Under the pieces are notes generated by a model. The model was not told the DNA's origin. It was given only the letters and a program-made list of their open reading frames with translations, and did not search any database. The translations under genes and the position numbers were made by a program. From positions 1 to 6,149 of the forward strand of contig JASLXP010001150.1 of assembly GCA_030740295.1 (NCBI GenBank): 6,149 bases of DNA, written 5' to 3'. Below are positions 1 through 5,517 of the stretch, piece by piece. This DNA is from Planctomycetota bacterium. Lineage in GTDB: Bacteria > Planctomycetota > PUPC01 > JACPCR01. Within the stretch, counting starts at the first letter, position 1, and the number at the start of each line of letters is the position of its first letter.

Positions 1-10
1 GCCCGCTCTG

Positions 11-39
11 TTGACACTTTCAGATTCCGTGCAGATAGT
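11..39 (+). promoter_or_regulatory. Predicted sigma70-type promoter upstream of the isomerase/epimerase gene
   Basis: A perfect -35 hexamer TTGACA lies at 11-16. It is followed by a 17-bp spacer and a partial -10 hexamer GATAGT at 34-39, which matches TATAAT at four of six positions. Transcription would begin near 46, leaving a leader of about 30 nt before the ATG at 75. The optimal spacing and position support it, but it is seen by motif only, and promoter consensus in PVC bacteria is less well defined than in Escherichia coli. Confidence 0.5.
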
Positions 40-74
40 TCGTCCGCCTTTCGCCAATTCAAGAGGACACAACC

Positions 75-902
75 ATGCAGTTCATCATGTTCACCAAACA
101 TCTCGAAGGACTGGATCTTTCGGGGATCATCGAGGCCCTCAAATCCGTCGGCGTCAGCGGGGCAGATCTGGCCGTCCGGCCTGGCTATCCGGTCCATCCG
201 GGAAATGTGGAGAAAGAGCTACCTGCAGCCGCGTCCCGATTCGCAGATGAAGGACTCGCCATTCCTCTGGTCACCACACCGGGCGATTTCACCACCCCGG
301 ATATCGAATATGCAGACCGGCTCTACGCCGCGTGTGGAGAATCCGGCGTCAGGCACATCAAGCTCGGTTACTGGCATTGGAAAGCCGGCGACAAATACTG
401 GGAGATGCTTGACCAATGCCGCGGCAACCTGGACGGCTTCCAGGAGTTGTCCGCCAAACATGGCGTGCAGACAATGGTGCACAACCACTCCGGCACATGC
501 ATGGGCCTGAACGCTTCCTCGAGCATGCACCTGCTCAAGGGATTCGATCCGCAGCACGTCGGCTCATTTGCGGATGCCGGTCACTTGTCCATCTGCGGTG
601 AGCCGATCGCTATGGCCCTCAACATTGTGGCGGAATACCTCTCAGCCATCGCGTTCAAAGATCTATTCAGAGAGCCCCGCAAACAGAACGGACGCACCAC
701 CTGGCAGACAGGCATGGCCCGTATCAGTCGCGGTTTCGTGGACTGGCCGCTCACCCTCAAAACTCTGAAGTCGATGAACTTCACCGGCCCCATCAGCATG
801 CACTCCGAGTACGGAGGTGAGCCGGTGGAATCGGTGATCGATCTCACGCGAATCGATATGCGTTATATACGGCGAGTGCTGGAGGATGTGAGTAGTGAGT
901 AA
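75..902 (+). CDS. Sugar phosphate isomerase/epimerase (xylose isomerase-like TIM barrel)
   Basis: A 275-residue protein of the AP-endonuclease-2/xylose-isomerase-like TIM-barrel superfamily, whose members isomerise, epimerise or eliminate on sugars and keto-sugars using a divalent metal. Candidate metal and active-site residues follow the family order: H136-N-H138 at a strand end (VHNHSG), D167-x-x-H170 (ADAGH), K195-D196 (FKD) and H243-x-E245 (MHSEYGG). The length is typical of the family. No signal peptide is visible, so it should be cytoplasmic. The start is set by AGAGGA at 62-67, seven bases before the ATG, with a promoter-like element further upstream. The last codons and the TAA lie in a heptamer repeat, and the gene converges on the FG-GAP gene with only 22 bp between them. 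The substrate cannot be told from sequence. Related proteins include inosose and hexulose epimerases and 3-keto-glycoside-processing enzymes. The family call is firm; the specificity is unknown. Confidence 0.87.
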   Translation: MQFIMFTKHLEGLDLSGIIEALKSVGVSGADLAVRPGYPVHPGNVEKELPAAASRFADEGLAIPLVTTPGDFTTPDIEYADRLYAACGESGVRHIKLGYWHWKAGDKYWEMLDQCRGNLDGFQELSAKHGVQTMVHNHSGTCMGLNASSSMHLLKGFDPQHVGSFADAGHLSICGEPIAMALNIVAEYLSAIAFKDLFREPRKQNGRTTWQTGMARISRGFVDWPLTLKTLKSMNFTGPISMHSEYGGEPVESVIDLTRIDMRYIRRVLEDVSSE

Positions 903-922
903 TACGTAATGCGTAATACGTC
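888..922. repeat. Five-copy heptamer repeat across the isomerase stop codon
   Basis: Five consecutive 7-bp units: GTGAGTA at 888 and 895, ATACGTA at 902, ATGCGTA at 909 and ATACGTC at 916. All end in the core GTA or its variant GTC. The first two units encode the last residues of the isomerase and contribute its TAA stop (900-902). The rest fill the 22-bp gap before the convergent FG-GAP gene. The arrangement resembles the short tandemly repeated heptanucleotide sequences known from cyanobacteria and some other bacteria. No strong stem with a T-run is visible, so I do not call it a terminator. Confidence 0.7.
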
Positions 923-924
923 TC

Positions 925-2124
925 TCACCTCGCAGGATTCTCGTACCAAAACACCCCAAGCTGATCCACCTCCTCGCAGGTCAGCACATCCAGGTCGCCG
1001 TCCGCATCCATGTCGATCAATTCCAGGCGATCGAACTTCACGCCTCTCTCTCCGCTGATATCGTGCAGTTTCCACACCTTGTCCGTGATGGCGTCCTTGT
1101 ATGAAAGCCAGCTCACGCCTGGCTTCTTCCGATCCTTGCCAGTGTGAAGCGCGTAAACGAGATCCAGATTGCCATCGAGATCGATGTCGCCGATGGCCGC
1201 GGCCTTGCCTGAGCCGGTGAACCTGTCGTTGGTGAATTCACTGGTCTGCCATTTGACCTCGCCTTCCCCGGACTGACCACGGCTCCACAGAATGCTGCCC
1301 GCCCGCAACGGCGTGACAACATCGAGCGTTCCTTCCTTCGATGCCCACACACCGACGAACATGACTTCCTTCCCATTACCGGCAATGTCGTGCCGGGCCC
1401 AATTCCTGGCGGCTGACACCTTGTCTTTTCCGGGATGCTTGAGCCAGTAAGTGCCGCTGCCCTTGCCACGGCGGTCCGAAACGATCATGTCTTCGAGGCC
1501 GTCGCCATCCACATCGAGTTTGCGCAGCGACATGACCCAGCCGGCATCCTGCATGTGGTGGTACTTCCACGTTGCCAGGTCACGCGGGTTCTCTGGTGAC
1601 TCAAGCCAGCCCACGCGGGCGTTTCTTCCCTTTGAAGCAATGACAATGTCGATGCCACGTTTGCCATCCACCTGCATCGGCACAGCAAACATCCACGAGG
1701 ATTTCTTTTCAGTGACAGGAATGGCCTCGGTCTTCCATGCCTTTTCGTCGAGATACGTTGCGCGATCGCCTGGCGCCCAGTGCACGAATACCGTTCTGAT
1801 CCTGCCCTCACAACTGCTCACTACATCGATTGCGCCGTCACCATCCAGATCGGCGAACACAGCATCTTCGGGCGACCCTACTTTGCCGACTGTAACTGTC
1901 GGCCATTTTCCCTTGGTCTTGTCCAGCCCGGGGTTGACGTAGACCCGAATCACGTTGCCCTGCTCCCATCCGGTGGTGATGTCCTGATAGCCGTCACCAT
2001 TCACATCGGCCAGCCGCACCCCATCTGCACCCCTCGAAGATTTATCGATCGTGTGGCGGGGCCAGGGCTCGGCATGGCAAAACGCGAAGGCCAGAAAAAT
2101 GGCAGGCAGGATCGTGGTTCTCAT
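925..2124 (-). CDS. Exported FG-GAP/VCBS repeat beta-propeller protein
   Basis: A 399-residue exported protein with repeated calcium-loop motifs of the FG-GAP/VCBS type, expected to fold as a beta-propeller. The loops read DVNGDGYQD (40-48), DLDGDGAID (92-100), DVDGDGLED (204-212), DIDLDGNLD (313-321) and DMDADGDLD (371-379); further blades are degenerate (around [11 protein letters not shown]). Blade ends carry YVNP, WLESP, WLKHP and WYENP motifs, a pattern I associate with planctomycete FG-GAP proteins and with the propeller of fungal aldos-2-ulose dehydratase. I prefer the ATG at 2124 over those at 2130 and 2148: AAGGA (2136-2132) sits seven bases upstream, and the product begins directly with a signal peptide ([18 protein letters not shown], cleavage before EPWP). 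It diverges from the sulfatase and converges on the isomerase. A binding, adhesion or lyase role is possible; no catalytic residues can be named. Confidence 0.85.
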   Translation of the reverse strand: MRTTILPAIFLAFAFCHAEPWPRHTIDKSSRGADGVRLADVNGDGYQDITTGWEQGNVIRVYVNPGLDKTKGKWPTVTVGKVGSPEDAVFADLDGDGAIDVVSSCEGRIRTVFVHWAPGDRATYLDEKAWKTEAIPVTEKKSSWMFAVPMQVDGKRGIDIVIASKGRNARVGWLESPENPRDLATWKYHHMQDAGWVMSLRKLDVDGDGLEDMIVSDRRGKGSGTYWLKHPGKDKVSAARNWARHDIAGNGKEVMFVGVWASKEGTLDVVTPLRAGSILWSRGQSGEGEVKWQTSEFTNDRFTGSGKAAAIGDIDLDGNLDLVYALHTGKDRKKPGVSWLSYKDAITDKVWKLHDISGERGVKFDRLELIDMDADGDLDVLTCEEVDQLGVFWYENPAR

Positions 2125-2187
2125 ATACATTTCCTTAAGAAGAGACATTCAGGCCACCCCAAAGAGCTTCTCCTCTCGTCGCCTCTT
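2125..2187. other. 63-bp divergent intergenic region between FG-GAP and sulfatase genes
   Basis: This short gap must hold the 5' signals of both divergent genes unless transcription starts inside a neighbour. On the minus strand AAGGA (2136-2132) is a clear ribosome binding site for the FG-GAP gene. On the plus strand the bases before the sulfatase ATG are pyrimidine-rich (2168-2187) with no Shine-Dalgarno match at usable spacing. I found no convincing -35/-10 pair on either strand. A shared control region is implied by the layout only. Confidence 0.5.
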
Positions 2188-3603
2188 ATGAAAGCCATCT
2201 ATACACGCCGCCACTGGCTGTTCTCAATCGTTTTCCTTTCGCTTGTTGCGATCGCATATGGAGAGAAGCCTAACGTCCTTCTCCTTTGCATCGATGATCT
2301 CAGACCGGAGCTGGCCTGCTTTGGCGTGGATTACATCCGGTCGCCGAACATTGACACCCTCGCCTCACAGGGGCGCCCGTTTCATCGGCATTACGTCCAG
2401 GCGCCGACCTGCGGGGCCTCACGTTACGCGCTGCTCACGGGGAATTACGGCCCCTACGGCAATGGCGCGCTCTTCCAGAGGGGAAAGAAACTGAAGGCCG
2501 ACCCGAGATCCGCATCGCCTTCGCTCCCCGCCTGGTTTCGGCAGCACGGCTATACCACGGTTTCGGTCGGCAAAGTATCCCACCATCCGGGCGGGCGCGG
2601 AGGCAGAAACTGGGACGACGATTCCCACCACGAAATGCCGCTCTCCTGGGACCGTCATCTTCTACCTGCCGGCCCCTGGCAGCATCCTCGTGGTGCCATG
2701 CATGGGCTCGCAAACGGCGAAATCCGCGTCAAGGCCGGCAATATGGATGTCTACCAGGCGACAAAAGGTCCAGACTCCATCTACCCCGACGGCCTCATCA
2801 CCGACGAAGCCCTGCGGCAGCTCGGCCAGCTCGCCAAGTCCGACAAGCCGTTCTTCCTTGCAGTCGGCATCATTCGTCCCCACCTTCCATTTGGCGCGCC
2901 TGCGAAATACTTCGAGCCCTATCGCAACGCCAAGCTCCCACCGATACCGCACCCAAAGAGGCCGCAAGGCAAGACCACGTGGCATGGTTCAGGTGAGTTC
3001 ATGAAATACAACCGATGGAAACGAAACCCGAACAATGACCCGGAATTCGCCACAGAGGTCCGCAAACATTACGCGGCCTGTGTCACCTATGCGGACACGC
3101 TTGTTGGCAGAATCCTGAAGAAACTCGAAGCCCTCGGCGCCCGGGACAACACTATCATCGCTCTCTGGGGCGACCACGGCTGGCATCTCGGTGAGCATGC
3201 GATCTGGGGCAAGCACGCGCTCTTCGAAGAATCCCTTCGCTCGCCGCTCATCATTCATTACAGGGGCATTCCACACCCCGGCAAGGCAACAGAATCCATT
3301 GTGGAAACGCTGGACATCTTCCCAACGCTGGCCGACCTGGCCGGCCTACCGAAGCCGGATTCTGTGAACGGCGTCTCACTTCGATCCATCCTGGAGGACC
3401 CGCAAGCTCCCGGACACTCGGCCATTTCATACACTCGCGCTCGAACCATCCGCACGGAAACCCATCGCCTCATCACACATAGGAATGGCCACATCGAACT
3501 TTACGATCACACTTCTCCCGCAGGCGAAACAGAGAATATTGCCGAGAATCACCCGGAGTTGGTACAGCAACTGACAGCGCAGTTGAAAGAGCGCCTGCCA
3601 TGA
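2188..3603 (+). CDS. Exported type I sulfatase, iduronate-2-sulfatase-like
   Basis: A 471-residue formylglycine-dependent sulfatase that would hydrolyse sulfate esters on glycans. The maturation motif is C75-G-A-S-R79 followed by YALLTG, so C75 should become formylglycine. Other active-site candidates appear in the spacing of human iduronate-2-sulfatase: D36-D37 ([13 protein letters not shown]), K129 and H132 (SVGKVSHH), H232 (RPHLPF), D329-H330 ([10 protein letters not shown]) and K342 ([14 protein letters not shown]). All key residues are present, so it is probably active. Residues 1-25 form a signal peptide with h-region [10 protein letters not shown] and cleavage near AYG/EKPN; T6-R7-R8-H-W-L is Tat-like. 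I chose the ATG at 2188 because it starts the signal peptide directly; the open frame upstream to 1780 lies antisense to the FG-GAP gene. No clear Shine-Dalgarno is present. No sulfatase-maturing enzyme is in the window. The family is sure; the glycan substrate is not. Confidence 0.93.
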   Translation: MKAIYTRRHWLFSIVFLSLVAIAYGEKPNVLLLCIDDLRPELACFGVDYIRSPNIDTLASQGRPFHRHYVQAPTCGASRYALLTGNYGPYGNGALFQRGKKLKADPRSASPSLPAWFRQHGYTTVSVGKVSHHPGGRGGRNWDDDSHHEMPLSWDRHLLPAGPWQHPRGAMHGLANGEIRVKAGNMDVYQATKGPDSIYPDGLITDEALRQLGQLAKSDKPFFLAVGIIRPHLPFGAPAKYFEPYRNAKLPPIPHPKRPQGKTTWHGSGEFMKYNRWKRNPNNDPEFATEVRKHYAACVTYADTLVGRILKKLEALGARDNTIIALWGDHGWHLGEHAIWGKHALFEESLRSPLIIHYRGIPHPGKATESIVETLDIFPTLADLAGLPKPDSVNGVSLRSILEDPQAPGHSAISYTRARTIRTETHRLITHRNGHIELYDHTSPAGETENIAENHPELVQQLTAQLKERLP

Positions 3604-3623
3604 ACAACCTTGAATCCCGCTTC

Positions 3624-3815
3624 CTGAATCCTGAATCTTGAATCCCGAATCAGAATCGAAGACTTGTCGCGGAGCGCCAAGACCACACTGAATCCTGAAT
3701 CTCGAATCCCGAATCAGAATCGAAGACTTGTCGCGGAGCGCCAAGACCACACTGAATCCTGAATCTTGAATCCCGAATCAGAATCGAAGACTTGTCGCGG
3801 AGCGCCAAGACCACA
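3624..3815. repeat. Three tandem copies of a 64-bp unit
   Basis: Units span 3624-3687, 3688-3751 and 3752-3815. Units 1 and 3 are identical by eye, and unit 2 differs by a single T-to-C change at 3703. A fourth copy starts at 3816 and diverges after a few bases. Each unit has two parts: about 35 bp of GAATC heptamers and about 29 bp of unrelated sequence (from GACTTGTCGC to ACCACA) that can form a hairpin. The period, 64, is not divisible by three, so consecutive copies are read in different frames, which argues against a coding role. Near-identity points to recent expansion, for example by slippage or unequal recombination. Confidence 0.92.
3661..3683. other. Imperfect hairpin in the first 64-bp unit (repeated at 3725 and 3789)
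   Basis: The left arm CTTGTCGC (3663-3670) pairs with the right arm GCGCCAAG (3674-3681) around a GGA loop. This gives seven Watson-Crick pairs (CTTG/CAAG and CGC/GCG) with one T-C mismatch, and an outer G-C pair at 3661/3683. The same hairpin occurs at 3725-3747 and 3789-3811. There is no T-run after it, so a standard intrinsic terminator is unlikely; it could slow decay of the sulfatase mRNA end or be a protein-binding site. Confidence 0.5.
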
Positions 3816-3854
3816 CTGAATTCTGAATCCTGCTTCCTCAACCGGAGATCACCC

Positions 3855-4613
3855 ATGAAGAGCATCCAATCATTCGCATGTCTTGCCGCACTGTTGATTA
3901 CCACCTCCCTGACAGCTCAGGAACGCGATACCGGCTGGCAGACACTCTTCGACGGCGAGACCCTCACAGGCTGGGATGGAGACCCGAAATTCTGGTCGGT
4001 CAAAGACGGAGCCATCACCGGGACAACGACGAAAGATACTCCCACCAGGGGAAACACGTTTATCATTTACGTCGGCGAGAATAAGGACAACAAGCCCGTC
4101 GAATTTTCAGATTTCGAATTGAAACTCGAGTACCGGATCCTCAACGGCAACAGCGGCATCCAGTACCGCAGCTTCAAAATTAAGGGCAACGACCGCTGGC
4201 GTATAGGCGGTTACCAGGCCGATTTTGACAAGGGAAAAGGCTGGGCAGGCACAAATTACGGCGAGCGGTTTCGAGGCGTCCTTGCAAAGCGCGGTGAAAA
4301 AGTCAGCTTCAACTCCGAAGAGGTCGAGAAGGACGGAAAGAAGAAAACCGTTACGAAGCGTGACGTCGAGAAGTTCGGCAACGCCAAGGAGCTCGCGGGC
4401 AAAATCAAAGACGCGCCGGAGTGGAACGAGTATCACATCACCGCGAAGGGTTATCAGTTGACCCAGAAGATCAACGGCGTCCTGATGAGCGAACTGCTCG
4501 ACAACGACAAGAGACACAGAGACAAGGGCCTCATCGCCGTCCAGCTCCACCAGGGTCCACCCATGGTCGTGCAGGTGAAAAACGTTCGGATCAAGGTGCT
4601 CGAAGCCAAGTAG
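3855..4613 (+). CDS. Exported DUF1080 / 3-keto-disaccharide hydrolase domain protein
   Basis: A 252-residue protein covering the DUF1080 family (PF06439), a concanavalin-like beta-sandwich now named after 3-keto-disaccharide hydrolase activity. Family hallmarks appear in order: LFDGETLTGW (31-40), WSVKDGAITG (47-56), DFELKLEYRI followed by NSGIQYRS (87-106), GGYQADF (118-124), WNEYHITAKG with INGV (190-209) and a final GLIAVQLHQG with VQVKNVRIK (225-247). Residues 1-21 are a Sec-type signal peptide (cleavage near LTA/QER), so it acts outside the cytoplasm. GGAG at 3844-3847 stands seven bases before the ATG and fixes the start; the longer open frame from 3792 begins in the repeat. The segment 155-176 is unusually lysine/glutamate-rich. 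It lies downstream of the sulfatase on the same strand, but 251 bp of repeats separate them, so co-transcription is uncertain. The domain call is firm; the exact substrate is not. Confidence 0.9.
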   Translation: MKSIQSFACLAALLITTSLTAQERDTGWQTLFDGETLTGWDGDPKFWSVKDGAITGTTTKDTPTRGNTFIIYVGENKDNKPVEFSDFELKLEYRILNGNSGIQYRSFKIKGNDRWRIGGYQADFDKGKGWAGTNYGERFRGVLAKRGEKVSFNSEEVEKDGKKKTVTKRDVEKFGNAKELAGKIKDAPEWNEYHITAKGYQLTQKINGVLMSELLDNDKRHRDKGLIAVQLHQGPPMVVQVKNVRIKVLEAK

Positions 4614-4614
4614 A

Positions 4615-4629
4615 TGAGCGCGGCGCTCA
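4615..4629. terminator. Palindrome at the convergent junction, possible bidirectional terminator
   Basis: TGAGCGC (4615-4621) and GCGCTCA (4623-4629) form a perfect seven-pair inverted repeat around one central G (realistically six pairs with a CGG loop). It begins one base after the DUF1080 stop, and its right arm contains the stop codon of the minus-strand LEA-like gene, so it fills the 13-bp space between two convergent genes. This position suits a shared terminator. The following tracts are only mildly T-rich (CTTCAGTTTC on the plus strand), so Rho-independent function is uncertain. Confidence 0.45.
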
Positions 4630-5424
4630 CTTCAGTTTCACATCGCCGTATGGTGTCTTGATTGCGCCCGTCACATTCAGGCTTGGGGTGGGAAGAGTCT
4701 TCTGCCGTAGCAGGCTTAATGCCGCGGCGGATGCGGATATCGTGCCCTTCAGCTTCAGGCGGGCTTTGCCGCCGGCCCTGACTTTTTCGGAAGTCGAAAG
4801 GCTGATGCCTCCGATCTGAAGATTGCCCAGGGACACATCGTATCCAAGCTTGGAGATATCGATGCCGAAGGTGTTCGGATTGATCATGTCCGCAGCGATC
4901 TCGACCGCGGCCCCGGAGAAGGCAATCTTCAGGACCTTGGCCTTCAGGTTGCCCAGTTTCGGCGGTTGGAGGATGGGCAGTTTGCCGATGTGCGAGAAAG
5001 GTAATTCCAGCTTTTTGCCGAGCGCTTCGTGGAGGAACGCGCCATCCACAGACCAGGTGACTTCGTTCTTGCCTTTCAGGCTGGTGAGGAGATTGGGAAT
5101 GTCGCTATAGCGGATCGTAATGGGAAGAGTGGCGTTGCCCGTCTTCAGAGCCGGGAGATCGATCTGGTTTGCCTTCGATGCCTTGAAAAGCTCGCTGCCT
5201 TCGATGCCGACACTGTATTTGAATTGCGGTGTCTTGATCGGGATCGGATACGGATTATTGATCTGAAGCCGCAAATCCACGTTCACGCCTTTGAAGTCGA
5301 TACCGGTGATCTTGCCCGACACATCCGTTACCTGTGGCTTCAGTCCGGCAGGGATGGTGACGCAGCCTGCGTTTATCACGAGACAGATTGCTGCGATGAT
5401 GGCGCTCTTCGTAAAGATGTTCAT
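4627..5424 (-). CDS. Predicted lipoprotein with two LEA14/WHy-like domains
   Basis: A 265-residue predicted lipoprotein. Residues 1-20 are a signal peptide ending INAG before C21; A-G-C is canonical but N at -3 is not. The +2 residue is valine, consistent with an outer-membrane destination in a Gram-negative cell. The mature part holds two similar late-embryogenesis-abundant type 2 (WHy, LEA14-like) modules: about 31-142, with LRLQINNPYPIPI, and about 160-265, with ADMINPNTFGIDI. Each has the typical Asn-Pro after a beta strand and a later alternating beta pattern. Bacterial members are linked to desiccation or stress, or are uncharacterised periplasmic proteins. I chose the ATG at 5424 because GAGGTGAT (5435-5428) precedes it at good spacing and the lipoprotein signal starts there. 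The frame also allows GTG at 5517, immediately after the cupin stop, which would add 31 residues. It lies 93 bp downstream of the cupin gene on the same strand. Role unknown. Confidence 0.75.
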   Translation of the reverse strand: MNIFTKSAIIAAICLVINAGCVTIPAGLKPQVTDVSGKITGIDFKGVNVDLRLQINNPYPIPIKTPQFKYSVGIEGSELFKASKANQIDLPALKTGNATLPITIRYSDIPNLLTSLKGKNEVTWSVDGAFLHEALGKKLELPFSHIGKLPILQPPKLGNLKAKVLKIAFSGAAVEIAADMINPNTFGIDISKLGYDVSLGNLQIGGISLSTSEKVRAGGKARLKLKGTISASAAALSLLRQKTLPTPSLNVTGAIKTPYGDVKLK

Positions 5425-5517
5425 TCGATCACCTCTCAGTGAATGATTCTGCCTGCAGATGAATGCAGCTTCCGTCAGGCTCAATATCACACTCAGCGAA
5501 CAACGAGACAGCTTCAC

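Larger units (their letters stand above)
3609..3842. repeat. GAATC-type heptamer array enclosing the 64-bp tandem repeat
   Basis: The tract is built from 7-bp words with consensus C-Y-Y-G-A-A-T. On the left, in one phase, are CTTGAAT (3609), CCCGCTT (3616), CCTGAAT (3623 and 3630), CTTGAAT (3637) and CCCGAAT (3644). On the right are ACTGAAT (3815), TCTGAAT (3822) and CCTGCTT (3829). The flanks 3612-3628 and 3825-3841 match at 15 of 17 positions, so the original heptamer array brackets the later 64-bp amplification. Confidence 0.8.
3604..3854. other. Non-coding gap filled with repeats between sulfatase and DUF1080 genes
   Basis: These 251 bases contain no credible gene. About 3609-3842 is repetitive: heptamers of the type CCTGAAT or CTTGAAT plus three 64-bp units. 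The last part (3843-3854) holds the ribosome binding site of the DUF1080 gene. No promoter with both hexamers at proper spacing was found. Open frames here, mainly on the minus strand with FRIQ/SDSG-like repeated peptides, are by-products of the repeat. Confidence 0.75.

Noticed and set aside
895..928. Terminator hairpin between the convergent isomerase and FG-GAP genes
   Set aside because: GTGAG (895-899) and CTCAC (924-928) can pair, but the stem is only five pairs with a loop of more than 20 bases and no T-run; it is better explained by the heptamer repeat.
1451..1942. 163-codon plus-strand open frame inside the FG-GAP gene
   Set aside because: It is antisense to a well-supported gene with clear calcium-loop motifs; its composition (Ser/Pro/Arg-rich) is typical of a shadow frame and no domain is recognised.
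1780..2187. In-frame open extension of the sulfatase upstream to 1780
   Set aside because: It lies antisense to the 5' part of the FG-GAP gene, shows no sulfatase features, and the signal peptide begins exactly at the ATG at 2188.
3624..3815. CRISPR array
   Set aside because: The units are contiguous and almost wholly identical, with no unique spacers between short repeats, and no cas gene is present.
3427..3904. Minus-strand open frames across the repeats encoding FRIQ/SDSG-like repeated peptides
   Set aside because: The peptides are only translations of GAATC heptamers. The 64-bp period shifts frame at each unit, the frames overlap real genes on both sides, and no ribosome site is seen.
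4107..4550. 147-codon minus-strand open frame antisense to the DUF1080 gene
   Set aside because: The opposite strand encodes all DUF1080 hallmarks in order; this frame has no recognisable domain.
5453..5468. Small inverted repeat CTGCA/TGCAG in the leader before the lipoprotein gene
   Set aside because: Five pairs around a six-base loop with no T-run or known operator match; chance is sufficient.
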